The notes: a model not told the origin generated them from the sequence alone. Shown: positions 33,686 through 42,687, counted from the stretch's first letter. The stretch is DNA of 64,000 nt from Sphingomonas sp. (GCA_017418975.1 JAFOMG010000006.1:124001-188000), one strand, 5' to 3'. Program-made: numbers and translations.

Positions 33686-34432
33686 CTAATCCAGCCCCGT
33701 CTTGCCCGGCGCCCAATAGGCCTTGGTCGCGATCCGGCTCGCCGGTACCGCCAGCCGTTTCAGCCGCTGGCGCAGGCGCTGGACGGTGCCCGCCTTGCCG
33801 GTCAGCACGAAGCCGGTGCCGCCGGCCGCCAGCGTCGCGAGCCGCAGCTCCATCTCGCCGACATGCGCATCGTCCGCCGCTCTCGCGAACAGCGCGACCC
33901 GGTCGAGCCCCAGTTGCTCGGCCACCCGGCAGCTGCCCTCCACGTCGCCGACCTCGAAATAGCCGGCAACCACGCGCCCCGGGGTCTGATAGGCCAGCGC
34001 ATGGGCAAGCCCGATCGAGGTCTCGTCGCCGAACACCGCCAGCGGGCCGTGCATCCGGCCGGCATCAAGCGAGCCGCGCGGCCCGAAGATGTCGCACATG
34101 GCGCCCGGCGCCACGTCGCGCACCCAGGAACTGCCCGGCCCGTCGCCGTGCACATGGCCCAGGATGCAGGCGCGCCCGGTCCCCGGGTTCCATTCGATCG
34201 GCGTATAGGTCCGCGCGGTGAACGCCGATCCCATCGCGATCTGGATCTTCTGTCCCGGCGTCCAGGCGATGCCCTCCAGCGCCGGGCCTTCCAGGGTGAT
34301 CAGCCGGAAGCCGTCGGCGAGCCGTTCGCTGGCCGTCACGGTCGCGCGCTTCATCAGCAGCCGGATGAGCGCCTGGCCAATCCGGCCGGGAGCCTTGGCC
34401 ACGGGGCGTTCGGGCGATTCCATCGGCAGCAT
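33686..34432 (-). CDS. Siderophore-interacting protein (FAD-dependent ferric reductase family)
   Basis: A 248-residue protein of the SIP/ViuB family: an FAD-binding beta-barrel with the RTYTPIEWN motif (the RxYT signature), GPRGSLDAG for the pyrophosphate region, and an NAD(P)H-like domain with FGDETSIGLAHALA. It reduces iron(III) in siderophore or other chelates in the cytoplasm, releasing Fe(II). The ATG at 34432 follows AGGA by eight bases. It is divergent from an AraC regulator across 237 bp that hold a 17-bp dyad, and sits next to the CobN-like chelatase operon, so it may act in the same iron pathway. Confidence 0.88.
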   Translation of the reverse strand: MLPMESPERPVAKAPGRIGQALIRLLMKRATVTASERLADGFRLITLEGPALEGIAWTPGQKIQIAMGSAFTARTYTPIEWNPGTGRACILGHVHGDGPGSSWVRDVAPGAMCDIFGPRGSLDAGRMHGPLAVFGDETSIGLAHALAYQTPGRVVAGYFEVGDVEGSCRVAEQLGLDRVALFARAADDAHVGEMELRLATLAAGGTGFVLTGKAGTVQRLRQRLKRLAVPASRIATKAYWAPGKTGLD

Positions 34433-34589
34433 CACACGGTCCTCATGCAGAATTCATTGCCACGTCTCCCCGCCCCGCGCCGCCGCCTGGCCCCTCGCCT
34501 GGCCCATGCCCGCGACGGCATGCCGGCTTCCGTGCCCAATCTCTCGACTAGCGCCGCCCTTCCGGGCTCGACGGGTTCGAGAACAACTG

Positions 34590-34606
34590 ATAATGGCTCG
34601 CATTAT
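34590..34606. promoter_or_regulatory. Dyad in the SIP/AraC intergenic region, candidate iron-responsive operator
   Basis: ATAATG-GCTCG-CATTAT is an inverted repeat with a 5-bp centre in an AT-rich island of an otherwise GC-rich region. It recalls the GATAAT/ATTATC halves of Fur-type boxes. It lies 64 bp before the AraC gene start and 158 bp before the SIP gene start, and could control both. Whether Fur, an AraC protein or another regulator binds is unknown. Confidence 0.45.
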
Positions 34607-34669
34607 TGTCGTCATTGCGAAGCATGGACAGAATATTATTAGATCCTGCCAATCAAGGCGGAGGCGGAT

Positions 34670-35482
34670 ATGCCCATTCTGAATGAGATCGGCAGCGACA
34701 ATGGCTGGATGGATCCGGACGCCGTGCCCCGCCCGGTCGTCACCTATGGCTTCATCACCGAAGCGTTCGGCAGCTTCGAGCTCGCCCCGCATCACCACGC
34801 CAAGGGCCAGATCATCCTGGCCCAGCGCGGCGCGCTGAGCTGCGAGGTGGACGGGGGGCTGTGGATCGTCCCGCCGCGCAGCGCCATCTGGATCCCCGGC
34901 GGCGCTCTCCATTCGGTCAAGGCGACGGGCGCGCTGGAAGGCTATAACGCCTTCATCGCCCCGGACGTGGCGGCAGGCCTGCCCGCCAGCTGCTGTGCCC
35001 TCTCGGTCAGCCCGCTGCTCCGCGAGCTGCTCGCCCGCGCCGCCGTCCTGCCCGTCTTCTACGAGGAGACCGGCCCCAATGTCCGGCTGGTCGCGGTCCT
35101 GCTCGACGAGATCGCTGCCGCCGGGATCGAGGATCTCCACCTCCCCATGCCCGCCGATGCCCGGCTGCGCCGGGTAGTCGACCTGATGATGGCCGCCCCG
35201 GCCGAGCGCGGCACGCTCGACGGCTGGGCCCGCCGCGCCGGCCTGGGCGAGCGCACCCTCGCGCGGCTGATCCACCGCGAGACCGGCATGAGCTTCGGCC
35301 GCTGGCGCCAGCAGCTGGGGGTGATGCTCGCGGTCAAATGGCTGGCGGGCGGCGCCTCGATCCAGCAGGTCGCGGGGGACCTTGGCTATGAGAGCGTGCC
35401 GAGCTTCGTGACGATGTTCCGCAAGGCCCTGGGCACCTCGCCCGGCCGCTACATGGCGGAACGCCATTCCAGCCGGCACTGA
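34670..35482 (+). CDS. AraC family transcriptional regulator
   Basis: A 270-residue regulator with an N-terminal cupin sensor (about 30-110: HHHAKGQIILAQRGALSCEV, IVPPRSAIWIPGGALH) and a C-terminal double helix-turn-helix (about 170-268: LDGWARRAGLGERTLARLIH, MSFGRWRQQ, ASIQQVAGDLGYESVPSFVT, FRKALGTSPGRY). GGAGG lies five bases before the ATG at 34670. Located between the siderophore-interacting gene and the TonB/CobN-like operon, it is the natural candidate regulator of this iron island; AraC regulators of iron loci commonly bind the chelate itself. Confidence 0.92.
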   Translation: MPILNEIGSDNGWMDPDAVPRPVVTYGFITEAFGSFELAPHHHAKGQIILAQRGALSCEVDGGLWIVPPRSAIWIPGGALHSVKATGALEGYNAFIAPDVAAGLPASCCALSVSPLLRELLARAAVLPVFYEETGPNVRLVAVLLDEIAAAGIEDLHLPMPADARLRRVVDLMMAAPAERGTLDGWARRAGLGERTLARLIHRETGMSFGRWRQQLGVMLAVKWLAGGASIQQVAGDLGYESVPSFVTMFRKALGTSPGRYMAERHSSRH

Positions 35483-35549
35483 TCCGCGCGGGGGCTGGAC
35501 GCCGGCCCCGGCGCGCGCCACCCTGCCACCTCGCGCCAAGGAGAGCCCG

Positions 35550-35591
35550 ATGATCCCCGCCCCTTTCCGGGTCACCCGTCATCCCGTCTGA
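35550..35591 (+). other. Strong ribosome-binding site and 13-codon ORF out of frame with the DUF454 gene
   Basis: AAGGAG lies seven bases before an ATG at 35550, the best ribosome-binding site in the region. The frame from that ATG runs 13 codons (ending in RVTRHPV) and meets TGA at 35589-35591. The DUF454 frame is open through this stretch one base over and its homology begins just after the TGA (ETRLGSR, then FLWVALGFFFVALGV). A shift of +1 at the TGA would join the two into a full-length DUF454 protein. Confidence 0.65.
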
Positions 35592-35661
35592 GACCCGCCT
35601 CGGCAGCCGCGCGGCGCGCTTCCTGTGGGTAGCGCTCGGCTTCTTCTTCGTCGCGCTCGGC

Positions 35662-35982
35662 GTGATCGGGGCGCTGTTGCCCGTGATGCCGACCACGATC
35701 TTCCTGATCCTGGCGGCCGGCTGCTTCGCCCGCGGCTCGGCCCGGCTCGAGGCCTGGCTGCTCGATCATCCCAAGGTCGGGCCGCCGATCCGGCAATGGC
35801 GCGAGCAGGGGGCGATCCCGCGCCGCGGCAAGATCGCGGCCTGTGCCGGGATCGCGCTGGGCTATGCGCTGTTCTGGATCTCGGTACGCCCCCATGCCGC
35901 GCTGGCGCTTGGCGTCGCGGCCGGGATGGCGGCCTGCGCGCTGTGGATCGTCACTCGCCCCGCGCCCATCGGCCCGGCATAG
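35662..35982 (+). CDS. DUF454 (YbaN-like) membrane protein, start disrupted or frameshifted
   Basis: The 106-residue reading from GTG at 35662 contains ALLPVMPTTIFLILAAGCFARGS, LDHPKVGPPIRQW and a two-helix C-terminus, all DUF454 hallmarks. Homology clearly begins upstream of this GTG, since the same frame reads back through FLWVALGFFFVALGV to about 35590 with no ATG, GTG or TTG. A full protein therefore needs a non-standard start or a +1 shift from the well-placed ATG at 35550. Either the gene is damaged, the assembly has a one-base insertion, or the shift is programmed. Family function is unknown; it is an inner-membrane protein. Confidence 0.75.
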   Translation: MIGALLPVMPTTIFLILAAGCFARGSARLEAWLLDHPKVGPPIRQWREQGAIPRRGKIAACAGIALGYALFWISVRPHAALALGVAAGMAACALWIVTRPAPIGPA

Positions 35983-36056
35983 TTCGTCCTTGACCGCCCC
36001 GACGAAGCCGACCAAGGGGCGAGCGGCCTGCGGATCGTCGCGGGTTTCGGGCAGGT

Positions 36057-36132
36057 GCCGGGTTAGCTCAGCTGGTAGAGCAGCGGTTTTGTAAACCGAA
36101 GGTCGCGGGTTCGATCCCTGCACTCGGCACCA
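36057..36132 (+). tRNA. tRNA-Thr (anticodon TGT)
   Basis: A 76-base cloverleaf including an encoded CCA. Acceptor GCCGGGT pairs with ACTCGGC; the D-loop holds AGCTCAGCTGGTAGAG; the anticodon loop TTTGTAA carries TGT; the T-arm is GCGGG-TTCGATC-CCTGC. It reads in the same direction as the neighbouring genes. A TonB receptor and CobN-like operon follow 255 bp downstream. Confidence 0.97.
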
Positions 36133-36386
36133 GCCCTGGCCTCGCGATTCGGCGGGAAGCCCTTCAGAACAGCCGGAATGCCGCGTTGAAAGCTCGACTG
36201 GCCAAGGGTCCGCTCCCTTTGTCCACGGCTCCGCGCATCAAGATGATACGCATTCGAGATGGGCTTGATCGCCCCGATCCGAATGCTCCGGACCAAAAGC
36301 CCGAGCCGCCCCTTGTTCACGATATGATATAATGTTACGCGATTCGCACTTCTTGCATCGAGCCTTTCATCCGGGGGGATGGTCCT
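36133..36386 (+). promoter_or_regulatory. Intergenic region before the heme-locus receptor
   Basis: This 254-bp gap between the tRNA and the receptor gene is locally AT-rich near 36315-36345. It contains a perfect TATAAT (36327-36332) but no matching -35 at 17 bp. A GC-rich ATGATACGCAT stretch near 36240 might form part of an operator. No open frame or palindrome stands out. The promoter of the operon that follows should lie here. Confidence 0.35.
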
Positions 36387-38363
36387 TTGAATCTCTGCAC
36401 CAGAATCGCCGCCACCGGCGCGGCACTCGTCATGGCCGGCGTCGGACACGCGGCCGAAGACGAGGCGCGCGCGAATACCGGCAACGAGCCGCGGCGCGAC
36501 GCCGCGGAGATCGTGGTCACGGCCACCCGCAACGAGCAGCCGATCGCCGACGCGCCCGCGACCATGTCGGTGGTGACCGGCACGGAGCTGCGGCGGCGCC
36601 CGGTCCAGGATCTCGCCGAAGCGCTGGAGAACGAGCCCGGCGTGGCGATCAACGGCATCGGCATGACCCGGCGCGGCATCTCGATCCGCGGCATGTCGAA
36701 CGAGCATGTGCTGACCCTGGTGGACGGGCGCCGGATCAACGACGCCGCCGCCAATATGGCGCATGTCGATTTCGACCTCGGCTGGGTGCCGAGCATCGCG
36801 ATCGACCGTATCGAAGTGGTGCGCGGGCCATTGTCCGCGCTCTATGGCTCGGAGGCGCTGGCCGGCGTCATCAACGTCATCACCCGCCGCCCCACCGAAC
36901 GGATCGAGGTGAGCGCGCTCGGCCTTGCCGGCTTCCGGGACGGCAAGGGCGGCGACAGCGCGCAGATGGCGGCGCTAGTCGGCGGGCCCTTGACCCGGAC
37001 GCTCGGCATGGTCGCCTGGGGCGAATATCGCCACCGCGACCGCACGCAGAGCCTGGCGGACCCGCGGCAGAGCGAGCTCGAGGGGCGCAACGCGCTGAGC
37101 GGCAGCATCATCGCCTGGTGGGAGCCCGTGGCGGGGCAGCGATTCGAAGTCGGTCAGGCCGCGATCAACGACGATCGCGCGCGCGATACGGTGACGACCT
37201 CGGCGCCGGCCACCTATTATGAATATCAGGATCACGTCACCCGGGCGCAGACCCATGGCAGCTATACCGGCCGCTGGCGCTGGGGCGAGCTGCGCGCCCG
37301 CGCCTATCGCTCGACGCTCGAACGGATCAACGAACGCGACCGGAATCAGGCACCGACCCAGCCGACCAAGGTGACCGACACGGTCGCCGATGCGAGCCTG
37401 CTCCTCAACCTCTTCCGGGGCAACCGCCTGACCCTGGGCGGCGAGCACCGGCGCGAGGCGCTGCGCGACGCCACGGTCAACGCCACGGGCTTCGCGAGCA
37501 TCGATCACGACGCGCTCTTCGTCCAGGATGAATGGGATATCATCGACGGCGTTTCGTTCACCGCCGGTAGCCGCTTCGATCACCATCCCGGCTATGGCTG
37601 GCAGGTTTCGCCGCGCGCCTATCTGGTCGTCGCGCCGATCGAGGGGCTGCGCTTCCGCGGCGGCTTCGGCGAGGCGTTCAAGGCGCCGAGCCTCAAGCAA
37701 TTGTCGCGCGGCTATATCACGGTCGCCGCCGGAGGGCGCTTCATCATCACCGGCAATCCCGATCTCAAGCCGGAAACCAGCACCGCCTATGAATTCGGCG
37801 CCAGCTATGCGGGGCGGAACTGGAATGTCGGCGCCACGCTGTTCCGCAACGATCTGCGCGGGCTGGTGCAGACGATCTGCGTCGAATTTTGCGGCGTTCG
37901 CGGGCGCGAGCGGCGCGCCTATGTCAATGTGAGCCGGGCCCGCACGCAGGGAGTCGAGCTGTCGGCGGAAGTTCGGCCGGCGCGCGTGCTGACGCTCGGT
38001 GCCAGCTATACTCATGTCGACCCGCGCGACATCTCCGCCAATCGCGAGCTTGCCGAGCGTCCGAACGACACGGTCAAGGTCAGGCTGGCATGGGAACCCC
38101 TGCCCGGCACGGCGCTCAACGTGCGCGGCCGCTATATCGGCAAGCAGACCGTCTACCAGACCGTGGGCACCGCCACCAATGCGGTCCGGCTCAACGCCTA
38201 TGATCTCTGGTCGCTCGATGCGAGCCACGCGCTGAACCGCCGGCTCACCCTCAAGGCCGGGATCGACAATATCTTCGGAAAGCGGCTGGCGGAGACCTCC
38301 GCGCTCTACAGCTTCGCCGAGCCGGGCCGCGTGTTCTTCATCGGCCTGGGCGCCAGTTTCTGA
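36387..38363 (+). CDS. TonB-dependent receptor, FepA/BtuB/HmuR type
   Basis: A 658-residue outer-membrane receptor with signal peptide (MNLCTRIAATGAALVMAGVGHA), an N-terminal TonB box region (AEIVVTATRNEQPIADAPAT), a plug (RRGISIRGMSNEHVLTLVDG, VRGPLSALYGSEALAGVINV) and a barrel with FKAPSLKQLSRGY and GNPDLKPETST, the FRAP/NPDL pair found in heme and FepA-type receptors. It ends VFFIGLGASF. The start is TTG at 36387 with GGGGGA seven bases upstream. The CobN-like gene begins three bases after the stop. The motifs fit heme uptake, but siderophore or cobalamin cannot be ruled out. Confidence 0.9.
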   Translation: MNLCTRIAATGAALVMAGVGHAAEDEARANTGNEPRRDAAEIVVTATRNEQPIADAPATMSVVTGTELRRRPVQDLAEALENEPGVAINGIGMTRRGISIRGMSNEHVLTLVDGRRINDAAANMAHVDFDLGWVPSIAIDRIEVVRGPLSALYGSEALAGVINVITRRPTERIEVSALGLAGFRDGKGGDSAQMAALVGGPLTRTLGMVAWGEYRHRDRTQSLADPRQSELEGRNALSGSIIAWWEPVAGQRFEVGQAAINDDRARDTVTTSAPATYYEYQDHVTRAQTHGSYTGRWRWGELRARAYRSTLERINERDRNQAPTQPTKVTDTVADASLLLNLFRGNRLTLGGEHRREALRDATVNATGFASIDHDALFVQDEWDIIDGVSFTAGSRFDHHPGYGWQVSPRAYLVVAPIEGLRFRGGFGEAFKAPSLKQLSRGYITVAAGGRFIITGNPDLKPETSTAYEFGASYAGRNWNVGATLFRNDLRGLVQTICVEFCGVRGRERRAYVNVSRARTQGVELSAEVRPARVLTLGASYTHVDPRDISANRELAERPNDTVKVRLAWEPLPGTALNVRGRYIGKQTVYQTVGTATNAVRLNAYDLWSLDASHALNRRLTLKAGIDNIFGKRLAETSALYSFAEPGRVFFIGLGASF

Positions 38364-38365
38364 CG

Positions 38366-41300
38366 ATGCGGCTGCTTCTCGCCCTGGTCCTGACGCTCCT
38401 GGCCGGCACGGCCTTCGCGCAGGATGCGACGAAGGTGCCGGGGCATCCGCCGGTCGTCAGGATCGTCGCGACGCGCTTCACGCTGCCGGCCAAGTTCGAG
38501 CGGCTGGCCGGCTGGGCCACGGAGCGGGGGTACCGGATCGAATGGCGCCAGATCGAGGACGGCGGCACGCCGGCGGAGCTGACCGGTGGCGCCGGGCTGC
38601 TGGTGTTCGACGGCCCCCGCCCCGGCGATATGGCCGCGCTGGACAAGGCCGCCGGCGGCCTGGGCGACCGGCTGGCCGTCCCCTGGATCGCGATCGGGGG
38701 CGGTCCGCCGCGCTCGGGCGGTCTCGCGCCCGATGTCGCGCGGCGGCTGATCGGCTATTATGCGGGCGGCGGCGCGGCCAATCTGCGCAGCTTCGTCGAG
38801 GCTGTTCCGCTGGCGCTCGCGGGACGCGATCTCGGCGCCCTGCCCGCACCCGCGCGGCTTGCCGCAGCCGGTCTCTATCATCCGGCCGCGCCTGCCCCGT
38901 TTGCCGGAGCGGAATCGTTCCGGACCTGGGCAGGGACCCGGGGCTGGGCGGACCGGCCGGTGGTCGCCATCGCCATCCCCGACGGCATGATCCGCGACAT
39001 GCAGACCGAAATCGTCGACGCGGTCGTCGCGGCGCTCGGCGAGAAGGGGCTGCTGGCGGCTCCCTTCTGGTATGACGATACCGATCCGCAGGCGATCGCC
39101 AGGGCCGTGGGGGAGCTGCATCCGATCGCGCTGGTCAACATGACTCATATGCAGAACGGAGCCGCGCGTGCCGCGGAGTTCGCGGCGCTCGATATTCCGG
39201 TCCTTCTCGCACTGAGCGCGCGCGGGCAGACCGTCGCCGAATGGCGCGCCGGACCGGGCGGCATCCCGGCCTCGACCGCCGCCACGCTCCTGACCATTCC
39301 CGAAGGCTGGGGCGTCTCCGATCCGCTCGTGATCGGCGCGGTCGAGAAAGGCGCGGCCGTTCCGATCCCCGAACAGATCGAACTGCTCGCGGCCAAGCTC
39401 CGGCGGCTCGCGGCGCTGCGCGCCATCGCCCCCCGCGACAAGCGCGTGGCGCTGTTCTTCTGGAACCATCCCGTCGGCGAGAAGAACCTCGCCGCCTCCA
39501 ACCTCAATCTGCCGAAGAGCCTCGCCAATGTCGGTCGGGCGATGGCGGCGGCGGGCTATGACGTGACGCCCGCCGAGGAGTCGCGGCTGATCGCCGAGGG
39601 TCAGGCGATGCTGGCGGGCTATTACCGGCCCGAGACGCTGGCGGCGCTCCAGCAACGCGGGCTCGCGGCCACGCTGCCGCTGGCGACCTACACGGCCTGG
39701 CTGGACACCCTGCCCCGCGAGCGCCGCGAGGAGATCGTCGCGCGCTGGGGCCCGCCCGAGCAGAGCCGCTGGCTGCGCGGCGGCGCATTCGTCATTCCGC
39801 GGCTGATGCTCGGCAAGCTGGCGATCCTGCCGCAGCCGCCGCGCGGCGGCGATCCGGTGAAAAGCTATCACGACCAGAAGCTGCCGCCCGATCATGTCTA
39901 TCTGGCCGCCTATCTCTGGGTGCGCGGGCATGCCGACGCGATCGTCCATTTCGGCACCCACGGAACCCAGGAATGGACGCCGGGCAAGGATCGCGGGCTC
40001 TGGGCCGGCGACTATCCCTTCCTGCTCATCGGCGACCTGCCGGTCTTCTATCCCTATATCCAGGACAATGTCGCCGAGGCGATCCAGGCGCGCCGGCGCG
40101 GCCGGGCAGTGACGATCAGCCACCAGACGCCCGCCTTCGGCCCCTCCGGCCTCTATGAGGAGCTTCGCGACATCCATGCGCTGATCCACCAATATGCGCA
40201 GCTCGACGATGGCGGCGTGCGCGATCGCGTCGCCGGCGAGATCCGCGCCAAGGCCGCCGCGGCGCATCTGGATCGCGACATCGGCTGGGATGCCGCGGCG
40301 ATCGATCGCGACTTCCCCGGCTATTATGCCGCCCTGCACGACCATCTGCACCAGGTCGCGCGCACCGCGATACCGCTTGGCCTGCACAGTTTCGGCGAAC
40401 CCGCATCGGCCGAACATCGCCTGACGACCGTGATGCAGCAGCTCGGCCCCGCCTATCTCGAGGCGCTTGGACAGGATCCGGTCGAGGCATTCGCGGAGGA
40501 CTTCGACGCGATCCGGCAGGGCCGGCCCTATCGCACGCTCGTCCGCTATCTGCGCGATGGGGAAAGCCCCGCCGGCATCGCCGATCCGAAGCTGCGCGGC
40601 CAGATCGAGCGCGCCATGCTGCTGGACGCCCGGCTGGCGGACACCGGCGAGATCGAGGCGTTGCTGGCGGGACTTGCCGGCCGCTTCGTGCGGCCCGGCG
40701 CGGGAGGCGACCCGGTGCGCAATCCGGACGTCGAGAGCGGCCGCAATCTCTACGCGTTCGAGGCCGACAAGATTCCGACCCGGGCCGCCTATGCCCAGGG
40801 CGGCACGATGCTGGACAAGCTCGTTGCCGCCTATCGCACCGGGCATGGCGGCAAGGCGCCGGAGAAACTCGCTTTCGTCATGTTCTCGGGCGAGACGATC
40901 CGCCAGCAGGGCGTGATCGAGGGGCAAATCCTCCACGCGCTGGGCCTGCGTCCGGTGTGGGGGCGTGGCGACCGGCTCGAGCGGCTGGAAGTGGTGCCGG
41001 CGGCGGAACTCGGCCGGCCGCGGATCGACGCGGTGGTTCAGGCCAGCAGCGTCTATCGCGACCAGTTCGACGGCTTCATGCGGCTGCTGGCCGGCGGGAT
41101 CGAGCAGGTTGCCGCGCTCGACGAGGGGAGCGGCCCCGCCGCGAACGCGCGGGCGCTCGCCGCGAAGCTGGTGGCGCGGGGCGTCCCCGCCGACCGGGCG
41201 CAGGCGCTGGCGCGGCTGCGCATCTTCAGCAATGCGCCCGGCGACTATGGCACCGGCCTGCCCGGCCAGATCGCCAGGGACCGGAACTGGAACGCCGACA

Positions 41301-42205
41301 AGGACCTCGCCGACCCGTTTCTGGCGCGCCTGCAATATGCCTATGGCGCAAGCGCATGGGGCATGGCGCCCGGAGAGGCCAATCTGTTCGCCGAGCAGCT
41401 GCGCGGCGTCGATGCCGCCGTGATGTCGCGATCGTCGAACGTGCATGGCCTGCTCTCGACCGATCACCCGTTCGAACATCTCGGCGGGCTATCGCTCGCG
41501 ATCCGCAGCCTGACGGGCAAGGCGCCCGATCTCTACGTCGCCGATCTGCGCGACACCGAGGGCAAGGTGACCACTGCCGCCAGCTTCCTCTCCAGCGAAC
41601 TGCGCGCTCGCTATCTCAATCCGCAATGGATCGGCGCGATGCAGGCGGAGGGCTATTCCGGCGCCAATGCGATGCTCGACATCGTCAACAACCTCTGGGG
41701 CTGGCAGGTGACCGATCCCGCCAGCGTTCGCGCCGACCAATGGCAGGCGATGCACGATATCTATGTGCGCGATACGCGCCGGCTGGGCCTTGATCGCTTC
41801 TTCGCCCAGGCCCATCCCTCGGCGCAACGCCAGATCGTCGAGCGCATGCTCGAGGCGGTGTCGCGCGGCTATTGGCGGCCCGATGCGCAGACCCGCCGCT
41901 CCCTGGAGGAGAAGCGCGCCGCCCTCGCCATGGCCGTGCGGAGCAGTGCCTTCACTGCGGCGGCGGGAGGTTTCGGCCTGCGGACCATCGCGCCAGCCGC
42001 TCCGCGGGCGGCCCCGGCCCCTTCCCGGGCCACCGCCGCGCGCGCGCCGGCCCCGCGCGGGATGATCCTGGAGCAGACCCGGCCAAGGCCGGCGCCCACG
42101 ATCCGCGCCGCCCCCGTCGCGGGATTGCTGGTGGCGCTCCTGCTGCTCTTCATCGCCGGCGTCACGCGTGAAATGCGGATGCGCCGGCACCCCGTTCCAG
42201 CCTGA
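38366..42205 (+). CDS. CobN-like chelatase, periplasmic and membrane-anchored (HmuS-like)
   Basis: A 1279-residue homologue of the large CobN/Mg-chelatase H subunit. Conserved stretches include FWNHPVGEKNLAASNLNLP, HFGTHGTQEWTPGKD and SYHDQKLPPDHVYLAAYLW, and the terminal CobN region with NVHGLLSTDHPFEHLGG and YSGANAMLDIVNNLWG. Unlike cytoplasmic CobN it starts with a clear Sec signal peptide (MRLLLALVLTLLAGTAFAQD) and ends with one membrane helix (VAGLLVALLLLFIAGV) behind an Ala/Pro linker. No cobS or cobT lies near. With the receptor, ExbB-like and DUF2149 partners this matches the HmuS/CobN-like class linked to heme demetallation. Function is inferred. Confidence 0.88.
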   Translation: MRLLLALVLTLLAGTAFAQDATKVPGHPPVVRIVATRFTLPAKFERLAGWATERGYRIEWRQIEDGGTPAELTGGAGLLVFDGPRPGDMAALDKAAGGLGDRLAVPWIAIGGGPPRSGGLAPDVARRLIGYYAGGGAANLRSFVEAVPLALAGRDLGALPAPARLAAAGLYHPAAPAPFAGAESFRTWAGTRGWADRPVVAIAIPDGMIRDMQTEIVDAVVAALGEKGLLAAPFWYDDTDPQAIARAVGELHPIALVNMTHMQNGAARAAEFAALDIPVLLALSARGQTVAEWRAGPGGIPASTAATLLTIPEGWGVSDPLVIGAVEKGAAVPIPEQIELLAAKLRRLAALRAIAPRDKRVALFFWNHPVGEKNLAASNLNLPKSLANVGRAMAAAGYDVTPAEESRLIAEGQAMLAGYYRPETLAALQQRGLAATLPLATYTAWLDTLPRERREEIVARWGPPEQSRWLRGGAFVIPRLMLGKLAILPQPPRGGDPVKSYHDQKLPPDHVYLAAYLWVRGHADAIVHFGTHGTQEWTPGKDRGLWAGDYPFLLIGDLPVFYPYIQDNVAEAIQARRRGRAVTISHQTPAFGPSGLYEELRDIHALIHQYAQLDDGGVRDRVAGEIRAKAAAAHLDRDIGWDAAAIDRDFPGYYAALHDHLHQVARTAIPLGLHSFGEPASAEHRLTTVMQQLGPAYLEALGQDPVEAFAEDFDAIRQGRPYRTLVRYLRDGESPAGIADPKLRGQIERAMLLDARLADTGEIEALLAGLAGRFVRPGAGGDPVRNPDVESGRNLYAFEADKIPTRAAYAQGGTMLDKLVAAYRTGHGGKAPEKLAFVMFSGETIRQQGVIEGQILHALGLRPVWGRGDRLERLEVVPAAELGRPRIDAVVQASSVYRDQFDGFMRLLAGGIEQVAALDEGSGPAANARALAAKLVARGVPADRAQALARLRIFSNAPGDYGTGLPGQIARDRNWNADKDLADPFLARLQYAYGASAWGMAPGEANLFAEQLRGVDAAVMSRSSNVHGLLSTDHPFEHLGGLSLAIRSLTGKAPDLYVADLRDTEGKVTTAASFLSSELRARYLNPQWIGAMQAEGYSGANAMLDIVNNLWGWQVTDPASVRADQWQAMHDIYVRDTRRLGLDRFFAQAHPSAQRQIVERMLEAVSRGYWRPDAQTRRSLEEKRAALAMAVRSSAFTAAAGGFGLRTIAPAAPRAAPAPSRATAARAPAPRGMILEQTRPRPAPTIRAAPVAGLLVALLLLFIAGVTREMRMRRHPVPA

Positions 42206-42216
42206 AGGATTCGCTG

Positions 42217-42687
42217 ATGCCCATGCTCGAAGCGACATTGTACGACCTGTCGCGCCTGTTCCTCATTCCGGTGATGCTGCTGATCCTCGCGTCCCTCGCC
42301 TATGCGGTCGTCAGCCTTGGCGGATTCGCGGCGGAAAGCGTGCAGCGGCTGCGGGGACGGCGCGCTGGCCGGCTGGCCATGCACCAGCGCCATACCGGCT
42401 GCGCGGCCGACGATCTCGAGCTCGTCGTGCTGCGCCGGCTCGAATGGCTGCGGATCGTGTCGCGCGCGGCGCCGATGCTGGGCCTGGTCGCCACGATGAT
42501 CCCGATGGGCCCGGCGCTGCTCGCGCTCGGAAGCAACAACAACCGGGCGGTGGGCGAGAATCTCGTGGTGGCCTTCTCCTCGGTGATCCTCGCGCTGGTC
42601 GCCGCGTCGATCACCTTCTTCATCTATACCATCCGCCGCCGCTGGCTCCTCGAGGAACTGCGCGCGATCGAGACGGGAGCCGCCTGA
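42217..42687 (+). CDS. MotA/TolQ/ExbB-like proton-channel protein of the CobN-like locus
   Basis: A 156-residue inner-membrane protein with three helices: LFLIPVMLLILASLAYAVVS, RAAPMLGLVATMIPMGPAL and VAFSSVILALVAASITFFIY. The motif APMLGLVATMIPMGPALLAL and the AFSSVILALVAASI helix mark the ExbB/TolQ/MotA superfamily. It lacks the long cytoplasmic loop of ExbB. It starts 11 bp after the chelatase stop, and its TGA overlaps the DUF2149 start. In Bacteroidetes hmu loci a protein of this type follows the CobN-like gene; it is thought to energise it with the proton gradient. Confidence 0.85.
   Translation: MPMLEATLYDLSRLFLIPVMLLILASLAYAVVSLGGFAAESVQRLRGRRAGRLAMHQRHTGCAADDLELVVLRRLEWLRIVSRAAPMLGLVATMIPMGPALLALGSNNNRAVGENLVVAFSSVILALVAASITFFIYTIRRRWLLEELRAIETGAA

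Noticed and set aside
36133..36386. TATAAT at 36327 as a full sigma-70 promoter
   Set aside because: No -35-like hexamer lies 16-18 bp upstream (the sequence there is GC-rich); kept only as a note on the intergenic region.
38366..42205. CobN as part of cobalamin synthesis
   Set aside because: It has a signal peptide and a C-terminal membrane anchor, and no cobS, cobT or other cob genes are near; receptor and ExbB-like partners fit metal or heme uptake better.
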